The notes beneath the pieces are model-generated. The model made no database searches. It was given only the letters and a program-made list of their open reading frames with translations, and was not told the origin of the DNA. A DNA stretch of 64,000 bases from Streptomyces rugosispiralis (GTDB taxonomy: Bacteria > Actinomycetota > Actinomycetes > Streptomycetales > Streptomycetaceae), in contig NZ_JANIAA010000004.1 in the NCBI RefSeq assembly GCF_024505145.1, positions 248,001 to 312,000 of the forward strand, given 5' to 3'. Each line of letters opens with the position of its first letter. Positions within the stretch are counted from its first letter, which is position 1. Shown one piece after another: positions 21,314 through 45,766 of the stretch. The position numbers and the translations under genes were made by a program.

Positions 21314-24300
21314 TGGCGAACGAGAACGAAGAGAAACTCCTCACCTACCTCAAGCGGGTCTCCTCCGACCTCAAGCAGGCCCGTGACCGGCTGGAGCGGA
21401 TCGAGGCCGACGAGCGGGAGCCGATCGCCATCGTCTCGATGGGCTGCCGCTTCCCCGGTGGTGTCCGCTCGCCGGAGGACCTGTGGCGGCTGGTGGCCGA
21501 GGGCCGGGACGCGATCTCGGAGTTCCCCGCCAACCGGGGCTGGGACGTCGAGGGACTCTACGACCCGGACCCGGGCAGGTCCGGCACCTGCAACACCCGC
21601 GAAGGCGGCTTCGTCCACGACGCCGACCAGTTCGACCCGGCCTTCTTCGGGATCTCCCCGCGCGAGGCGCTGGCCATGGACCCGCAGCAGCGGCTGCTGC
21701 TTGAGGTGTCCTGGGAGGCGATCGAACGCGCGGGCATCGACCCGCTCTCGCTGAAGGGCACCAGGGCCGGGGTCTATGTGGGGCTCGCCTCGTTCCAGTA
21801 CGGCGGGGACCCGCAGTACGCCCCGCGGAGCGTCGAGGGCCATCTGCTGATCGGCAACGTCTCCAGCGTGGCCTCCGGCCGGATCTCCTACACCCTCGGC
21901 CTCGAGGGACCGGCCATCACCCTGGACACCGCGTGCTCGTCGTCGCTGGTGACCATGCATCTGGCGGCCCAGGCGCTGCGCCGCGGCGAATGCTCGCTGG
22001 CGCTGGCCGGAGGGGTGGCGGTGATGGCCACCCCCGGTGTCTTCGTCGAGTTCAGCCATCAGCGCGGGCTGGCCGCCAACGGCCGCTGCAAGTCGTTCGC
22101 CGCGGGCGCCGACGGCACCGGCTGGGGCGAGGGCGCGGGCATGGTGCTGCTGGAGCGGCTGTCCGACGCCCGCCGCAACGGCCACCCGGTCCTCGCCGTG
22201 CTGCGCTCCAGTGCCATGAACCAGGACGGCGCCAGCAACGGCCTCGCCGCGCCCAACGGCCCCGCCCAGCGCCGGGTCATCGAGGCGGCGCTGACCGCCG
22301 CCGGGCTCACGGTGGACGACGTCGACGCCGTCGAGGCCCATGGCACGGGCACCGCGCTCGGCGATCCCATCGAGGCGGGCGCGCTGCTCGCCACGTACGG
22401 CAAGGGCCGCACCTCCGGCCATCCGCTGTGGCTCGGCTCGCTCAAGTCCAACATCGGCCACACCCAGGCGGCGGCCGGGGTCGGCGGGGTCATCAAGACG
22501 GTGATGGCGCTGCGCCACGGGACGCTGCCGAAGACACTCCACGCCGAGCAGGCGTCCCCGGCGGTCAACTGGTCCTCCGGCGCGGTCGAGTTGCTGACCG
22601 AGGCCCGGGAGTGGCCCGAACGTGGCCGTCCGCGCCGCGCCGGGGTGTCCGCGTTCGGCGTGAGCGGCACCAACGCCCATGTCGTCCTCGAACAGGCCCC
22701 GGCCGAGGGGGAGGACGAGGAAGAGGGCGCGTCCGCGCTCGGCGCTCCCGAGCTCGCCGCCCCCGCGTACGACGCCCCCGCCCTCGACGGGACCGCGCTC
22801 GGCGGCTCCGCCGTCCCCTGGGTGCTCTCCGGCAGGAGCGAAGCGGCCCTGCGGGCGCAGGCGGAGCGGCTGCTGGCCCATCTGAACGAGCGCCCCGAGG
22901 CGTCCCCGGCCGATGTCGGCCACTCGCTCGCCACCGGGCGGTCGGCCTTCGAATACCGCGCCGCGGTGGTGGGCGCGGACCGCTCCCAACTGCTAGGTCA
23001 CCTGGCGGCGTTGGCCTCCGGCAAGGTCTCCGCGGGCGTGGTGCGCGGCGAGGGCGCGGCGGTGCCGGAGGCCCGTCCGGTGTTCGTGTTTCCGGGGCAG
23101 GGGTCGCAGTGGGTGGGGATGGCGGTGGAGTTGCTGGATTCGTCGCCGGTGTTCGCGGGTCGGTTGGCGGAGTGTGAGGTGGCGTTGTCGGGGTTTGTGG
23201 ATTGGTCGTTGACTGGGGTGTTGCGGGGTGTGGGTCCGGGGTTGGAGCGGGTGGATGTGGTGCAGCCGGTGTTGTGGGCGGTGATGGTGTCGTTGGCGGA
23301 GGTGTGGCGTGGGTGTGGTGTGGTGCCTGCTGCTGTGGTGGGGCATTCGCAGGGGGAGATCGCGGCCGCGGTGGTGGCGGGTGCGTTGTCGTTGGAGGAC
23401 GGGGCGCGGGTGGTCGCGTTGCGTTCGCAGGCCATCGCCCGTGGGCTGGCCGGACACGGCGGCATGATGTCCGTGTCGCTCCCGGTCGATGAGGTGCGGG
23501 AGCGGCTCGCCGCGTGGGACGGTCGTATCTCGGTGGCGGCGGTCAACGGTCCGGGTTCGATCGTGGTGTCCGGTGATCCGGAGGCGCTGCGTGAGCTGCT
23601 GGCCCAGTGCGAGGCGGAGCAGGTACGGGCGAAGCTGATCCCGGTGGACTACGCGTCGCACTCCGCCCAGGTGGAGAAGATCCACGACGAACTGCTGCGA
23701 ATCCTCGCCCCCATCCGGCCGCGCACCTCGCGGATCGTCTTCCACTCGACGGTCACCGGCGAACCTCTCGACACGGCTGGGCTCGACGCCGCCTACTGGG
23801 CGCGCAACCTGCGGGAGACCGTACGGCTCGAAGCGGCCACCCGGGCGCTGCTCACCAGCGGCCACCGGCTGTTCGTGGAGGTGAGCCCGCACCCCGTGCT
23901 GGCCGCCGCCATCGAGGCCACCGTCGAGGCCGCCGAGGGCTCGGCCGCCGTCATCGGCACCCTGCGCCGCGAGGAGGGCGGCCCGGAGCGGATGCTGCTC
24001 TCGCTCGCCCAGGGGTACGTCCACGGCGCCGAGGTGGACTGGCGGGGGCTGTTCGCCGGGCGGGGCGCCGGGCGTGTCGACCTTCCCACGTACGCGTTCC
24101 AGCGCGCCCGCTACTGGGTCGAGCCCCAGACCGGCCCCGTCGCCGAGGCGGTCACCGGCCCGGCGGAGGCGGAGTTCTGGACCGCGGTCGAGAAGGCCGA
24201 CCTGGACGCGCTGACGGCGACCCTGGGCGCGGACGCCGACGCGCCGCTCAGCGAGGTGCTTCCGCTGCTCTCGTCGTGGCGGTCCCGGCTGAGCGACCAG

Positions 24301-26307
24301 GCGGCGCTCGACGCCTGGCGCTACCGCATCGGCTGGCAGCCGCTCGACGGACAACGGACCCCCGCGCTCCCGGGCCGCCTGCTGGTGGCCGTGCCCGCCG
24401 GGGCATGGGCTGTTGATACCGATGGCGCCGCTGACGGGGCCGGGGCCGCTGACTCCAGGGCCGTCATCGCCGGAGCCGTCGACACCGGGGCTGCCGAGGC
24501 CATCACCGCCGGGCTCGCCGCGCTCGGCGTCGAGATCGTTCCCGTACGCATCGGCCCGGACGACACCGACCGCGCCCGGCTCGCCGCCCGTATCACCGAG
24601 GCCCTCGGGGACTCCGGGGCGCCCAGCGGCGTGGTGTCTCTCCTCGCCCTCGACGAGACACCGCACCCGGAACACCCCGACGTCACCACCGGGTTCGCCA
24701 CCACCCTCGACCTGGTGCGGGCGCTGGGCGAGGCGGGCGTCGACGCGCCCCTGTGGTGGGTCACCCACGGCGCCGTCTCCACCAGCGGCGCCGACCGCCT
24801 CGAGGCCCCCGCCCAAGCCCTCGTCTGGGGCCTGGGCGGTGCGGTCGCGCTGGAGCATCCGCAGCGCTGGGGCGGGCTGATCGATCTGCCCGGGACGCTC
24901 GACCAGGGTGCCCTCCGGGCCCTCGCCCGCGCCCTGACCGGCCAGGACGGCGAGGACCAGCTGGCCATCCGCGCCTCGGGCACCCTCGCCCGGCGGCTCC
25001 GGCGGGCCGGGGCCGGCCGCCCAGGTGAGCCCTGGCAGCCCCGCGGCACCGTGCTCGTCACCGGCGGCACCGGTGGCGTCGGCGCCCAGATCGCCCGCGG
25101 ACTGGTCGACGCGGGTGCCGAACACATCGTGCTGGTCAGCCGCCGCGGGCCGCGGGCCCCGGGCGCGGCCGAGCTGGAGGCCGAACTGACCGCGCGCGGC
25201 GCCCGGGTGACCGTCGCCGCGTGCGATGTGGCCGACCGCGAGGCGGTGACACGCCTGCTGGACTCGGTCACCGGCGACGGCGCGGAACACCCGCTCACCG
25301 CCGTGGTGCACGCGGCGGGCGCGCTGGACGACGCCACCGTGGACGCGCTCACCCCCGAGCGGATCGAGGCCGTACTGCGCCCCAAGGTGGCGGGCGCCCG
25401 CCACCTGCACGAACTCACCCGGGACCTGCACCTGGACCTCGACGCGTTCGTCCTGATCTCCTCGATCGCCGGCACCGTGGGCGCCGCCGGACAGGGCAAC
25501 TACGCGGCGGCCAGCGCGTATCTCGACGCGCTCGCCCAACTGCGCCGCGCGGACGGCCTGCCCGCCACCTCGGTGGCCTGGAGCGCCTGGGCGGGCGGCG
25601 GAATGATCGACGGCGAGGTGGCGGACCAGCTGCGCCGCCGTGGCGCGCCGCCCATCGACGGCGCGCGGGCGCTGGAGCTGCTGCGGCAGACGGTCGCGCA
25701 GGGCGACGGTTTCCTCGTCGCGGCCGACATCGACTGGGGCCGTTTCGTCCCCGCCCTGTCCGCCACCCGCCCACTGCCGCTGCTCGCCGACCTCCCCGAG
25801 GCGGGCGGCACCGGGCCGGACCCGGCCGGAGCGGACCGGGAGGAGGCCGGTGGCGCCGGCGCGCTGCGCACGCGGCTCGCGGAGCTGGGCCCGGCCGACC
25901 GCCACACCGCCCTGGTGGAGCTGGTGAGCGAGCAGGCGGCCGCGGCCCTCGGCTACGCCGACGCGGGCGCGGTCGAGACCGGACGGGCCTTCAAGGAGCT
26001 GGGCTTCGACTCGCTGACCGCCGTCGATCTGCGCAACCGGCTGAACGCCGCCACCGGGCTGCGGCTGCCGGTCACCCTCGTCTTCGACTACCCGACCGCC
26101 GACGACCTCGCCGTGCTGCTGCGGGAGGAACTCCTGCCATCGGGCGGGGAATCCGTGGACACCACGGCGCTCGCCCAGCTCGATCGCGTCCAGTCCACCC
26201 TCGCCGCCCTGGAGCTGGACGACATCGAATCGGCCACGGACGACGAGATGTTCGAGCTGCTCGACGGGATGTTCGAGCTGCTGGGCCGGGATCTGACGGC
26301 CTCATGA
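21313..26307 (+). CDS. modular PKS 2: extension module 3 (KS-AT-KR-ACP)
   Basis: A 1664-aa single-module PKS. Residues 1-35 form a charged coiled-coil docking segment ([14 protein letters not shown]). KS has Cys208 in DTACSSS. AT has GHSQGE (Ser679) and YASH (780-783), so methylmalonyl. KR carries LDD (B-type), the Lys, Ser and Tyr1397, but the catalytic Asn four residues after the Tyr is Ser1401 (YAAAS where the other KRs have YAAAN), so reduction may fail. ACP Ser1567. The C-terminal docking segment is short and lacks the helix with RL..LL seen in PKS 1 and PKS 3. The ATG overlaps the PKS 1 stop by one base, which implies translational coupling. An unreduced ketone here is what an elaiophylin-type hemiketal needs. 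Confidence 0.94.
23080..23661 (+). repeat. AT gene-conversion tract, copy 1 (module 3)
   Basis: Near-identical to 28067-28648 (offset 4987). The first 350 bp or so are almost base-for-base equal and use GT-rich codons (TTG, GTG, GGT, TGT) unlike the flanks. The tract covers the AT from [14 protein letters not shown] to VDYASHS. Confidence 0.88.
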
Positions 26308-26368
26308 ACCGCCGCGCCACCGCCCCGGCCGCCACCGACGTTCCGGCCCTCTTGAGGAGCTGACGACC

Positions 26369-36517
<10,149 letters not shown>

Positions 36518-36555
36518 TGCACGGAGTTGGAATACACAGAGATGGGCGGTAAACG

Positions 36556-39500
36556 GTGAGCGAGGCAAAGCTCCGCGACTACCTCAAGCGAGTGACCACG
36601 GATCTGCACCGCACTCGCCAGCGCCTTCAGGAGGCCGAGACAAAGGACCACGAGCCCATCGCCATTGTCGGGATGGCCTGCCGCTACCCCGGTGGCGTGG
36701 CCTCGCCGGAGGACCTGTGGGAGCTGGTGGCGAACGGCCGTGACGCGGTCACCGAGTTCCCCGCCGACCGGGGCTGGGACCTGGAGGCCCTCTACGACCC
36801 GGACCCGGACAAGCCGGGCACGAGCTATGCCCGCGAAGGCGGCTTCGTCACCGACGCCGACCACTTCGACCCCGCGTTCTTCGGCATCTCCCCGCGCGAG
36901 GCGCTGGCCATGGACCCGCAGCAGCGGCTGCTGCTGGAGACCGCGTGGGAGGCCATGGAGCGCGCCGGGGTCGACCCGGCCACGCTGCGCGGCAGCCGCA
37001 CCGGAGTCTTCGCGGGCGTGATGTACCAGGACTACGCCACCCGGCTGCGCCAAGTGCCCGACGATGTCGAGGGGTACGTGGGCAGCGGTGGCTCCGGCAG
37101 CATCGCCTCCGGCCGGATCGCCTACACCTTCGGTCTCGAAGGGCCCGCGGTCACCGTGGACACCGCCTGCTCGTCCTCGCTGGTGGCCCTGCACCTCGCC
37201 GCGCAGGCGCTGCGCCGGGGGGAGTGCTCCCTGGCCCTGGTCGGCGGGTCGATGGTGATGTCCACACCGGTGGCCTTCGTGGACTTCAGCCGCCAGCGCG
37301 GGCTCGCCGCCGACGGCCGCTGCAAGGCGTTCGCCGCGTCCGCCGACGGCACCGGCTGGGGCGAGGGCGTGGGCATGCTGCTCGTGGAGCGGCTGTCGGA
37401 CGCGCGGCGCAACGGACACCGGGTGCTCGCGGTCGTCACGGGCTCCGCCACCAACCAGGACGGCGCCAGCAGCGGGCTCACCGCCCCCAACGGCCCCTCC
37501 CAGCAGCGCGTCATCCGGCAGGCGCTGGCCGACGCCGGGCTCACCCCGGCCGATGTGGACGCGGTCGAGGCACACGGCACCGGCACCCCGCTCGGCGATC
37601 CCATCGAGGCGGGCGCGCTGCTGGCCACCTACGGCCAGGACCGCCCCGAGGACCGGCCGCTGTGGCTCGGCTCGCTGAAGTCCAACATCGGCCACACCCA
37701 GGCCGCAGCGGGTGTCGGCGGGGTCATCAAGACGGTGCTGGCGCTGCGCCACGGCGTGCTGCCCAAGACGCTGCACGCCGACGAGCCGACGCCCAATGTG
37801 GACTGGGAGTCGGGCGCGGTACGGCTGCTGGCCGAGGCCCGGCCGTGGCCCGAGCCGGAGGCCGAACGGCCGCGTCGCGCCGCCGTGTCCGCCTTCGGGT
37901 TCAGCGGCACCAACGCCCATGTGATCCTGGAGCAGGCCCCCGCCGAGGAGACCGCGGACGAGACACCCGCCGACGAGACATCCGCGGAGACCGTGCCCGC
38001 CGCCGTGCCCGCCACCGTGTCCGACCTGGTGCCGTGGCCGCTGTCGGGCCGGACCGAGGAGGCCCTGCGCGCCCAGGCCGCGCGGCTGCGGTCCTACGCG
38101 GCGGACGCGCCCGAGCCGTCCCCCGTGGACATCGGCTACTCGCTGGCACTCACCCGCTCCGCCTTCGCCCACCGCGCGGTGGTCGTGGGCTCCAGTCGCG
38201 CCGAACTGCTCGCCGAACTCGACCAGTTGGCCTCCGGCGCCACCCCCGGCGCGGTGGCCGGCGCGGGCAAGACGGCGTTCCTGTTCACCGGGCAGGGCGC
38301 ACAGCGGCTGGGCATGGGACGCGCCCTGCACACCGCCTTCCCGGTCTTCGCCGCCGCGTTCGACACCGTCTGCGCCGAGCTCGACCGCCACCTGGACGGC
38401 CATGTCAAGCACGCGGTGCGCGACGTGGTCTTCGGCGACGACGCCGAGCTGCTCGACCGGACCCTCTACACCCAGACCGGCCTCTTCGCCGTCGAGGTGG
38501 CGCTGTACCGGCTGCTGGAGTCCTGGGGCGTGACCGCGGACTTCCTGGTCGGCCACTCGGTGGGCGAGCTGGTGGCGGCCCATGTGGCGGGCGTGTTCTC
38601 GCTGGCGGACGCGTGTGCGCTGGTGGCGGCGCGGAGCCGGCTGATGGACGCGCTGCCCGCCGGAGGCGCGATGGTCTCGCTCCAGACCGCCGAGGCCGAG
38701 GTGCTGCCCCATCTGGCGGGCGAGGAGGACCGGGTGGCCCTGGGCGCGGTCAACGGCCCGGCCGCCACGGTGATCTCCGGCGAGGAGAAGGCCGTCCTGC
38801 GGATCGCGGAGGCGGTCGGCGCCAGGAGCAGGCGGCTGCGGATCGGCGTCGCCTCCCACTCGCCGCTGATGGACCCGATGATGGAGGAGTTCGCCAAGGT
38901 CGCCGGTGAGCTGACCTACGCCGCCCCCCGGATCGCGGTGGTGTCCAACGTGACCGGCGAGGCGGTGACCGAGGAACTGCGCTCGCCCGAGTACTGGGTG
39001 CGCCATGTGCGGCAGCCGGTGCGGTTCCAGGACGGGGTGCGGTTCCTCGAGGACCGGGGCGTGACCCGCTATGTCGAGGTCGGGCCGTCCGGTGTGCTCT
39101 CCGTGATGGGCCAGGAGTGCGTCGCCGACCCCGACACCGCCGCGTTCATCACCCTGCTGCACAAGGACCGCGACGAGGCCGAGTCGCTGCTGGCCGGGGT
39201 GGGCCGGGTGCACGCCCACGGTGGCGCGGTGGACTGGGAGCGGGTGTTCGCGGGCCGTGGCGCCCACCGGGTGGAACTGCCCACGTACGCCTTCCAGCGG
39301 CAGCGCTACTGGCTCGACGGCTCGGACCGGGCGGGCGATGTGACCTCGGCGGGGCTGGGCCCGGCCGGGCATCCGCTGCTGGGCGCCGCCGTCGAACTCG
39401 CCGACACCGACGGTCTGGTGCTCACCGGACGGCTGTCCCTGGCCGCCCAGCCCTGGCTGGCCGACCACGCCGTCTCCGGCACGGTCCTCTTCCCCGGCAC

Positions 39501-42500
39501 CGCGTTCCTCGAGCTCGCGATCCAGGCCGGTGACCAGGTCGGCTGCGACCAGGTCGAGGAGCTGACCCTCCAGGCGCCGCTGATCCTCCCCGCGCGTGGC
39601 GCGCTCACCCTCCGGGTGACCGTCGGCGAATCCGACGAGAGCGGACGGCGCTCGCTGAACGTCCACACCCGTCCCGAGGGCGCCGGGTTCGGCGAGCCGT
39701 GGACCCCGCACGCCACCGGCACGCTCGCCACCGCCGCCCCGAGCGCCCCCGCCGAACTCACCGCGTGGCCTCCGGCGGACGCCACCGAACTCGACGTCAG
39801 CGACATGTACGAGCGGTACGCGGCGGGCGGCTTCGGCTACGGCCCGGCCTTCCGGGGCCTGCGCGCCGCCTGGCTGCGCGGCGACGAGGTGTTCGCCGAG
39901 GTCGGTCTGGCCCAGGAGCAGCGCACGGCCGCCGCCGGGTACGGGATCCACCCGGCCCTGCTCGACGCCTCCCTGCACGGCATCGCGCTCGGCACCCTCT
40001 TCGCCGGGGAGGACCCCGAGACGGCGCAGGGGCGGCTGCCGTTCTCCTGGACCGGGGTGTCGCTGCACGCCGCCGGGGCCGACGAGGTGCGGGTGCGGAT
40101 CTCCCCGGCCGGGGAGGACACCGTGGCGCTCGCGGTGGCCGACCCCACCGGCCGCCCGGTGGCCACCGTCGAGGGTCTGCTGCTGCGGAAGATGACCGGT
40201 GATCAGCTCAGCGGCGCCCGCGCCGCGAGCAGCGAGTCGCTGTTCCAGCTCGACTGGCCCGCCCTCACCGGCTCCGACCGGCCCACCCCGCTCACCCGGG
40301 CCGCGCTGGTCGGCGACGACGGGCTGGAGGTCACCGAGAGCCTCTTCGCGGCCGGGGTCCACCTGGAGTCATATGTGGACCTGGAGTCGCTGGCCGCGGC
40401 CGTCGACGCCGGTACGGCCGCCCCCGCGGCGGTCCTGGTGTCCTGCGCCGCCGGGCCCGGCGCACCGGCCGACGCGGTACGGGACTCCCTGCGCACCGCC
40501 CTGGAGCTGGCCCAGAACTGGTCGGCCGATGAGCGGTTCGCCGACTCCCGGCTGGTGTTCGTCACCCGTGGCGCGGTGGCCACCGCGCCCGGTGCGGAGG
40601 TCACCGATCTGCCGGGCGCCGCCGTCTGGGGCCTGGTGCGCTCGGCGCAGTCGGAGAACCCCGACCGGTTCACCCTCGTCGACCTCGACGAGCACGAGGA
40701 GTCCGTACGGGCCCTCCCGGCGGTCCTCCCCACCGGGGAGCCGCAGCTCGCGCTGCGCGCCGGACAGCCGCACACCCCGCGGCTCGCCCGCGCCCAGGGC
40801 GCCACGGGCGCCACGGGCACCACCGACACCACGGACACCACGGACACCACCGGCGCCACGCGTGCGCTGGACCCCGAGGGCACCGTGCTGATCACCGGCG
40901 CCACCGGCACGCTCGGCGGGCTGCTCGCCCACCATCTGGTGACCCGCCACGGCGTCCGCCATCTGCTGCTGACCAGCCGCCGGGGACCGGCCGCCGAGGG
41001 GGCCGGTCGGCTGCGCGAGGAGCTGACCGCGCTCGGCGCGACCGTGACCGTGGCGGCGTGCGACACCGCCGACCGGGACGCCGTGGCCGCCCTGGTGGCC
41101 CAGGTGCCCGCCGACCGTCCGCTCACCGGGGTGTTCCACACCGCCGGGGTGCTGGACGACGGGGTGATCTCCTCGCTCACCCCCGAGCGGCTGGACACGG
41201 TGTTGCGGCCCAAGGTCGACGCCGCACTCCACCTCCACGAGGCCACCCGGGAGCTGGACCTGGCCGCGTTCGTGCTCTTCTCCTCGGCCGCCGGAGTGCT
41301 CGGCGGCGCGGGCCAGGGCAACTACGCGGCCGCCAACGGCTTCCTCGACGCCTTCGCCCAGGCCCGCCGGGCCCAGGGGCTGCCCGCCCACTCCCTCGCC
41401 TGGGGGCTGTGGGCGCGTACCAGCACGATGACCGGCACGGCGGACACGGCCGGGGCCGCCCGCTCGGGCGTGGCCGCGCTCTCCTCAGAACAGGGCATGG
41501 AACTGCTCGACACCGCCCTCGCCCTGGACACCCCGCTGCTGATCCCGATGCGGATCGACCTCGCGGCGCTGCGCGCGGGCGCCGGATCCGGCTCGGTGCC
41601 GCTCCTGCTGCGCGGGCTGGTGCGGACACCGGCGCGCCGGGCGGGCGCGACCACGCGCGGTGGCTCGCCGGGCGGCGGCTCCGCGCTGCGGGAACGGCTC
41701 GCCGCGCTGCCCGAGGCCGAACAGGACGCCGTACTGGTGGAGTTGGTGTGCGCGCAGGTGGCCACCGTGCTCGGCCACCCGGACCCGTCCGCGATCGGCC
41801 CGGCCCATGAGTTCGTGGACTCCGGATTCGACTCGCTCACCGCGGTCGAGCTGCGCAACCGGCTGAACGCGGCCACCGGGCTGAGGCTGCCCGCCACGCT
41901 GGTCTTCGACCACGAGACGCCCACCGATCTGGCCGTCCGGCTCCGCTCCGAACTGGCCGCGGCCCGGCAGTCGGGCCCGGCCGAGCAGACGCCCGCGGGC
42001 GCGGCGCCCGCCGCGGCGGGGGAGTCCACCACGCTGAGCACGCTGTACACCGAGGCGTTCGAGACCGGGAAGTGGAAGGAAATCTTTGACCTGCTGCACG
42101 CCACGGCGGCGCTGCGGCCCCGGTTCAGTGCCAGCTCCGACCTGGAGAAGCTGCCGATGCCGGTCCGGCTCAGCAAGGGCCCGGCCGAGCAGCACCTGTT
42201 CTGCTTCTCCTCGTGCCTGGCGGTCGCGGGCATCCACCAGTACGCGCGGTTCGCGGCCTCGCTGCGGGGCCGGCGCGATGTGTCGGCGCTCGCGCTGCCG
42301 GGCTTCGGCCGCGGTGAGCCACTCCCGGAGACGGCGGACGCGGTGGTGGCCGCGCAGGCCGAGGCGGTGGCGAAGGCCGCCGACGGGCAGCCCATCGTGC
42401 TCCTGGGCTCCTCGGCGGGCGGCTGGTTCGCCCACGCGGCGGCGGGACACCTGGAGCGGATGGGCATCAAGCCGACCGCGGTGGTCCTGGTGGACACGTA

Positions 42501-42867
42501 CGTGCCCAAGAGCAGCATCCTCAACCAGTTCGGGCTCTCGCTCATGGACGGGATGACCGAGCGCGAGGGCGTGTTCGTCACCATGGACGACGCCCGGCTG
42601 TCGGCCATGGGGTGGTACCTCAACCTCTTCGGCGGCTGGGACCCCGAGCCGATCGAGACCCCCACCCTCCTGGTGCGTGCGCTGGAGCCGCTGTCCACCG
42701 GTTCGTTGAAGCTGGAGGAGCTGCCCGACTGGCGGTCCTTCTGGGAGCTGCCGCACGACATCGTCGATGTGCGCGGCAACCACTTCACCATGATGGAGGA
42801 CCACTCCCTCCCCACCGCCCAGGCCATCGAGGACTGGCTGGAGCGACTGCCGCGCGACGGCGCCTGA
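36556..42867 (+). CDS. modular PKS 4: extension module 6 with thioesterase
   Basis: A 2103-aa protein with an N-terminal docking coil ([17 protein letters not shown]). KS Cys205. AT has the malonyl-type [10 protein letters not shown] and GHSVGE (Ser668), but the specificity motif is VASH (765-768) instead of HAFH. DH is complete (His971, Asp1137), KR has LDD and Tyr1590, ACP Ser1760. The thioesterase (from about residue 1820) has the nucleophile Ser1953 in GSSAGG, an Asp in LVDTY and His2076 in GNHFTMM. The module adds C1-C2 and the C2-C3 double bond, and the TE releases the dienoate. TEs of elaiophylin-type systems join two chains and close a macrodiolide. The GTG start has only a weak ribosome binding site. 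Stop to the next gene is 90 nt. Confidence 0.95.
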   Translation: MSEAKLRDYLKRVTTDLHRTRQRLQEAETKDHEPIAIVGMACRYPGGVASPEDLWELVANGRDAVTEFPADRGWDLEALYDPDPDKPGTSYAREGGFVTDADHFDPAFFGISPREALAMDPQQRLLLETAWEAMERAGVDPATLRGSRTGVFAGVMYQDYATRLRQVPDDVEGYVGSGGSGSIASGRIAYTFGLEGPAVTVDTACSSSLVALHLAAQALRRGECSLALVGGSMVMSTPVAFVDFSRQRGLAADGRCKAFAASADGTGWGEGVGMLLVERLSDARRNGHRVLAVVTGSATNQDGASSGLTAPNGPSQQRVIRQALADAGLTPADVDAVEAHGTGTPLGDPIEAGALLATYGQDRPEDRPLWLGSLKSNIGHTQAAAGVGGVIKTVLALRHGVLPKTLHADEPTPNVDWESGAVRLLAEARPWPEPEAERPRRAAVSAFGFSGTNAHVILEQAPAEETADETPADETSAETVPAAVPATVSDLVPWPLSGRTEEALRAQAARLRSYAADAPEPSPVDIGYSLALTRSAFAHRAVVVGSSRAELLAELDQLASGATPGAVAGAGKTAFLFTGQGAQRLGMGRALHTAFPVFAAAFDTVCAELDRHLDGHVKHAVRDVVFGDDAELLDRTLYTQTGLFAVEVALYRLLESWGVTADFLVGHSVGELVAAHVAGVFSLADACALVAARSRLMDALPAGGAMVSLQTAEAEVLPHLAGEEDRVALGAVNGPAATVISGEEKAVLRIAEAVGARSRRLRIGVASHSPLMDPMMEEFAKVAGELTYAAPRIAVVSNVTGEAVTEELRSPEYWVRHVRQPVRFQDGVRFLEDRGVTRYVEVGPSGVLSVMGQECVADPDTAAFITLLHKDRDEAESLLAGVGRVHAHGGAVDWERVFAGRGAHRVELPTYAFQRQRYWLDGSDRAGDVTSAGLGPAGHPLLGAAVELADTDGLVLTGRLSLAAQPWLADHAVSGTVLFPGTAFLELAIQAGDQVGCDQVEELTLQAPLILPARGALTLRVTVGESDESGRRSLNVHTRPEGAGFGEPWTPHATGTLATAAPSAPAELTAWPPADATELDVSDMYERYAAGGFGYGPAFRGLRAAWLRGDEVFAEVGLAQEQRTAAAGYGIHPALLDASLHGIALGTLFAGEDPETAQGRLPFSWTGVSLHAAGADEVRVRISPAGEDTVALAVADPTGRPVATVEGLLLRKMTGDQLSGARAASSESLFQLDWPALTGSDRPTPLTRAALVGDDGLEVTESLFAAGVHLESYVDLESLAAAVDAGTAAPAAVLVSCAAGPGAPADAVRDSLRTALELAQNWSADERFADSRLVFVTRGAVATAPGAEVTDLPGAAVWGLVRSAQSENPDRFTLVDLDEHEESVRALPAVLPTGEPQLALRAGQPHTPRLARAQGATGATGTTDTTDTTDTTGATRALDPEGTVLITGATGTLGGLLAHHLVTRHGVRHLLLTSRRGPAAEGAGRLREELTALGATVTVAACDTADRDAVAALVAQVPADRPLTGVFHTAGVLDDGVISSLTPERLDTVLRPKVDAALHLHEATRELDLAAFVLFSSAAGVLGGAGQGNYAAANGFLDAFAQARRAQGLPAHSLAWGLWARTSTMTGTADTAGAARSGVAALSSEQGMELLDTALALDTPLLIPMRIDLAALRAGAGSGSVPLLLRGLVRTPARRAGATTRGGSPGGGSALRERLAALPEAEQDAVLVELVCAQVATVLGHPDPSAIGPAHEFVDSGFDSLTAVELRNRLNAATGLRLPATLVFDHETPTDLAVRLRSELAAARQSGPAEQTPAGAAPAAAGESTTLSTLYTEAFETGKWKEIFDLLHATAALRPRFSASSDLEKLPMPVRLSKGPAEQHLFCFSSCLAVAGIHQYARFAASLRGRRDVSALALPGFGRGEPLPETADAVVAAQAEAVAKAADGQPIVLLGSSAGGWFAHAAAGHLERMGIKPTAVVLVDTYVPKSSILNQFGLSLMDGMTEREGVFVTMDDARLSAMGWYLNLFGGWDPEPIETPTLLVRALEPLSTGSLKLEELPDWRSFWELPHDIVDVRGNHFTMMEDHSLPTAQAIEDWLERLPRDGA

Positions 42868-42957
42868 CCCCGCAGGCCCCCCCCGGACACCCCGCAGGAC
42901 CCCGCTCGGACACCCCGCGGAGGCGCCCTTCCCGCATCGCGAAAGGAACGACGACCA

Positions 42958-45604
<2,647 letters not shown>

Positions 45605-45624
45605 CCCGCCCCGGCGGACCCCCA

Positions 45625-45665
45625 TCCACCGATCGGTTGATGCGGCCGCTCGGCCGGTCGGTGGA
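45625..45665 (+). terminator. hairpin after the PKS/glycosyltransferase/epimerase operon
   Basis: Twelve-nt arms (45625-45636, 45654-45665) pair with one mismatch around a 17-nt GC-rich loop, starting 20 nt after the epimerase stop. No U-tract. It lies before the separate promoter of the exporter operon. Confidence 0.6.
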
Positions 45666-45699
45666 GGGAGGATCAGCCCGGTGGGCAGCCGATGGGCCG

Positions 45700-45728
45700 A
45701 TCCCCCGGGGATATCCGCCTCCTACGGT
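45700..45728 (+). promoter_or_regulatory. candidate promoter/operator of the ABC exporter-two-component operon
   Basis: A 13-bp palindrome ATCCCCCGGGGAT (45700-45712) is followed by a -10-like TACGGT at 45723-45728, so the palindrome would cover about -35 to -23. The GAGGAGGA ribosome binding site and ATG 45767 follow. No TAGGGG box is present. I infer a site for the operon's own response regulator. Confidence 0.45.
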
Positions 45729-45766
45729 GGAAGAGTGAAGGAACCGAGCGAGGAGGACCCGGGCCG

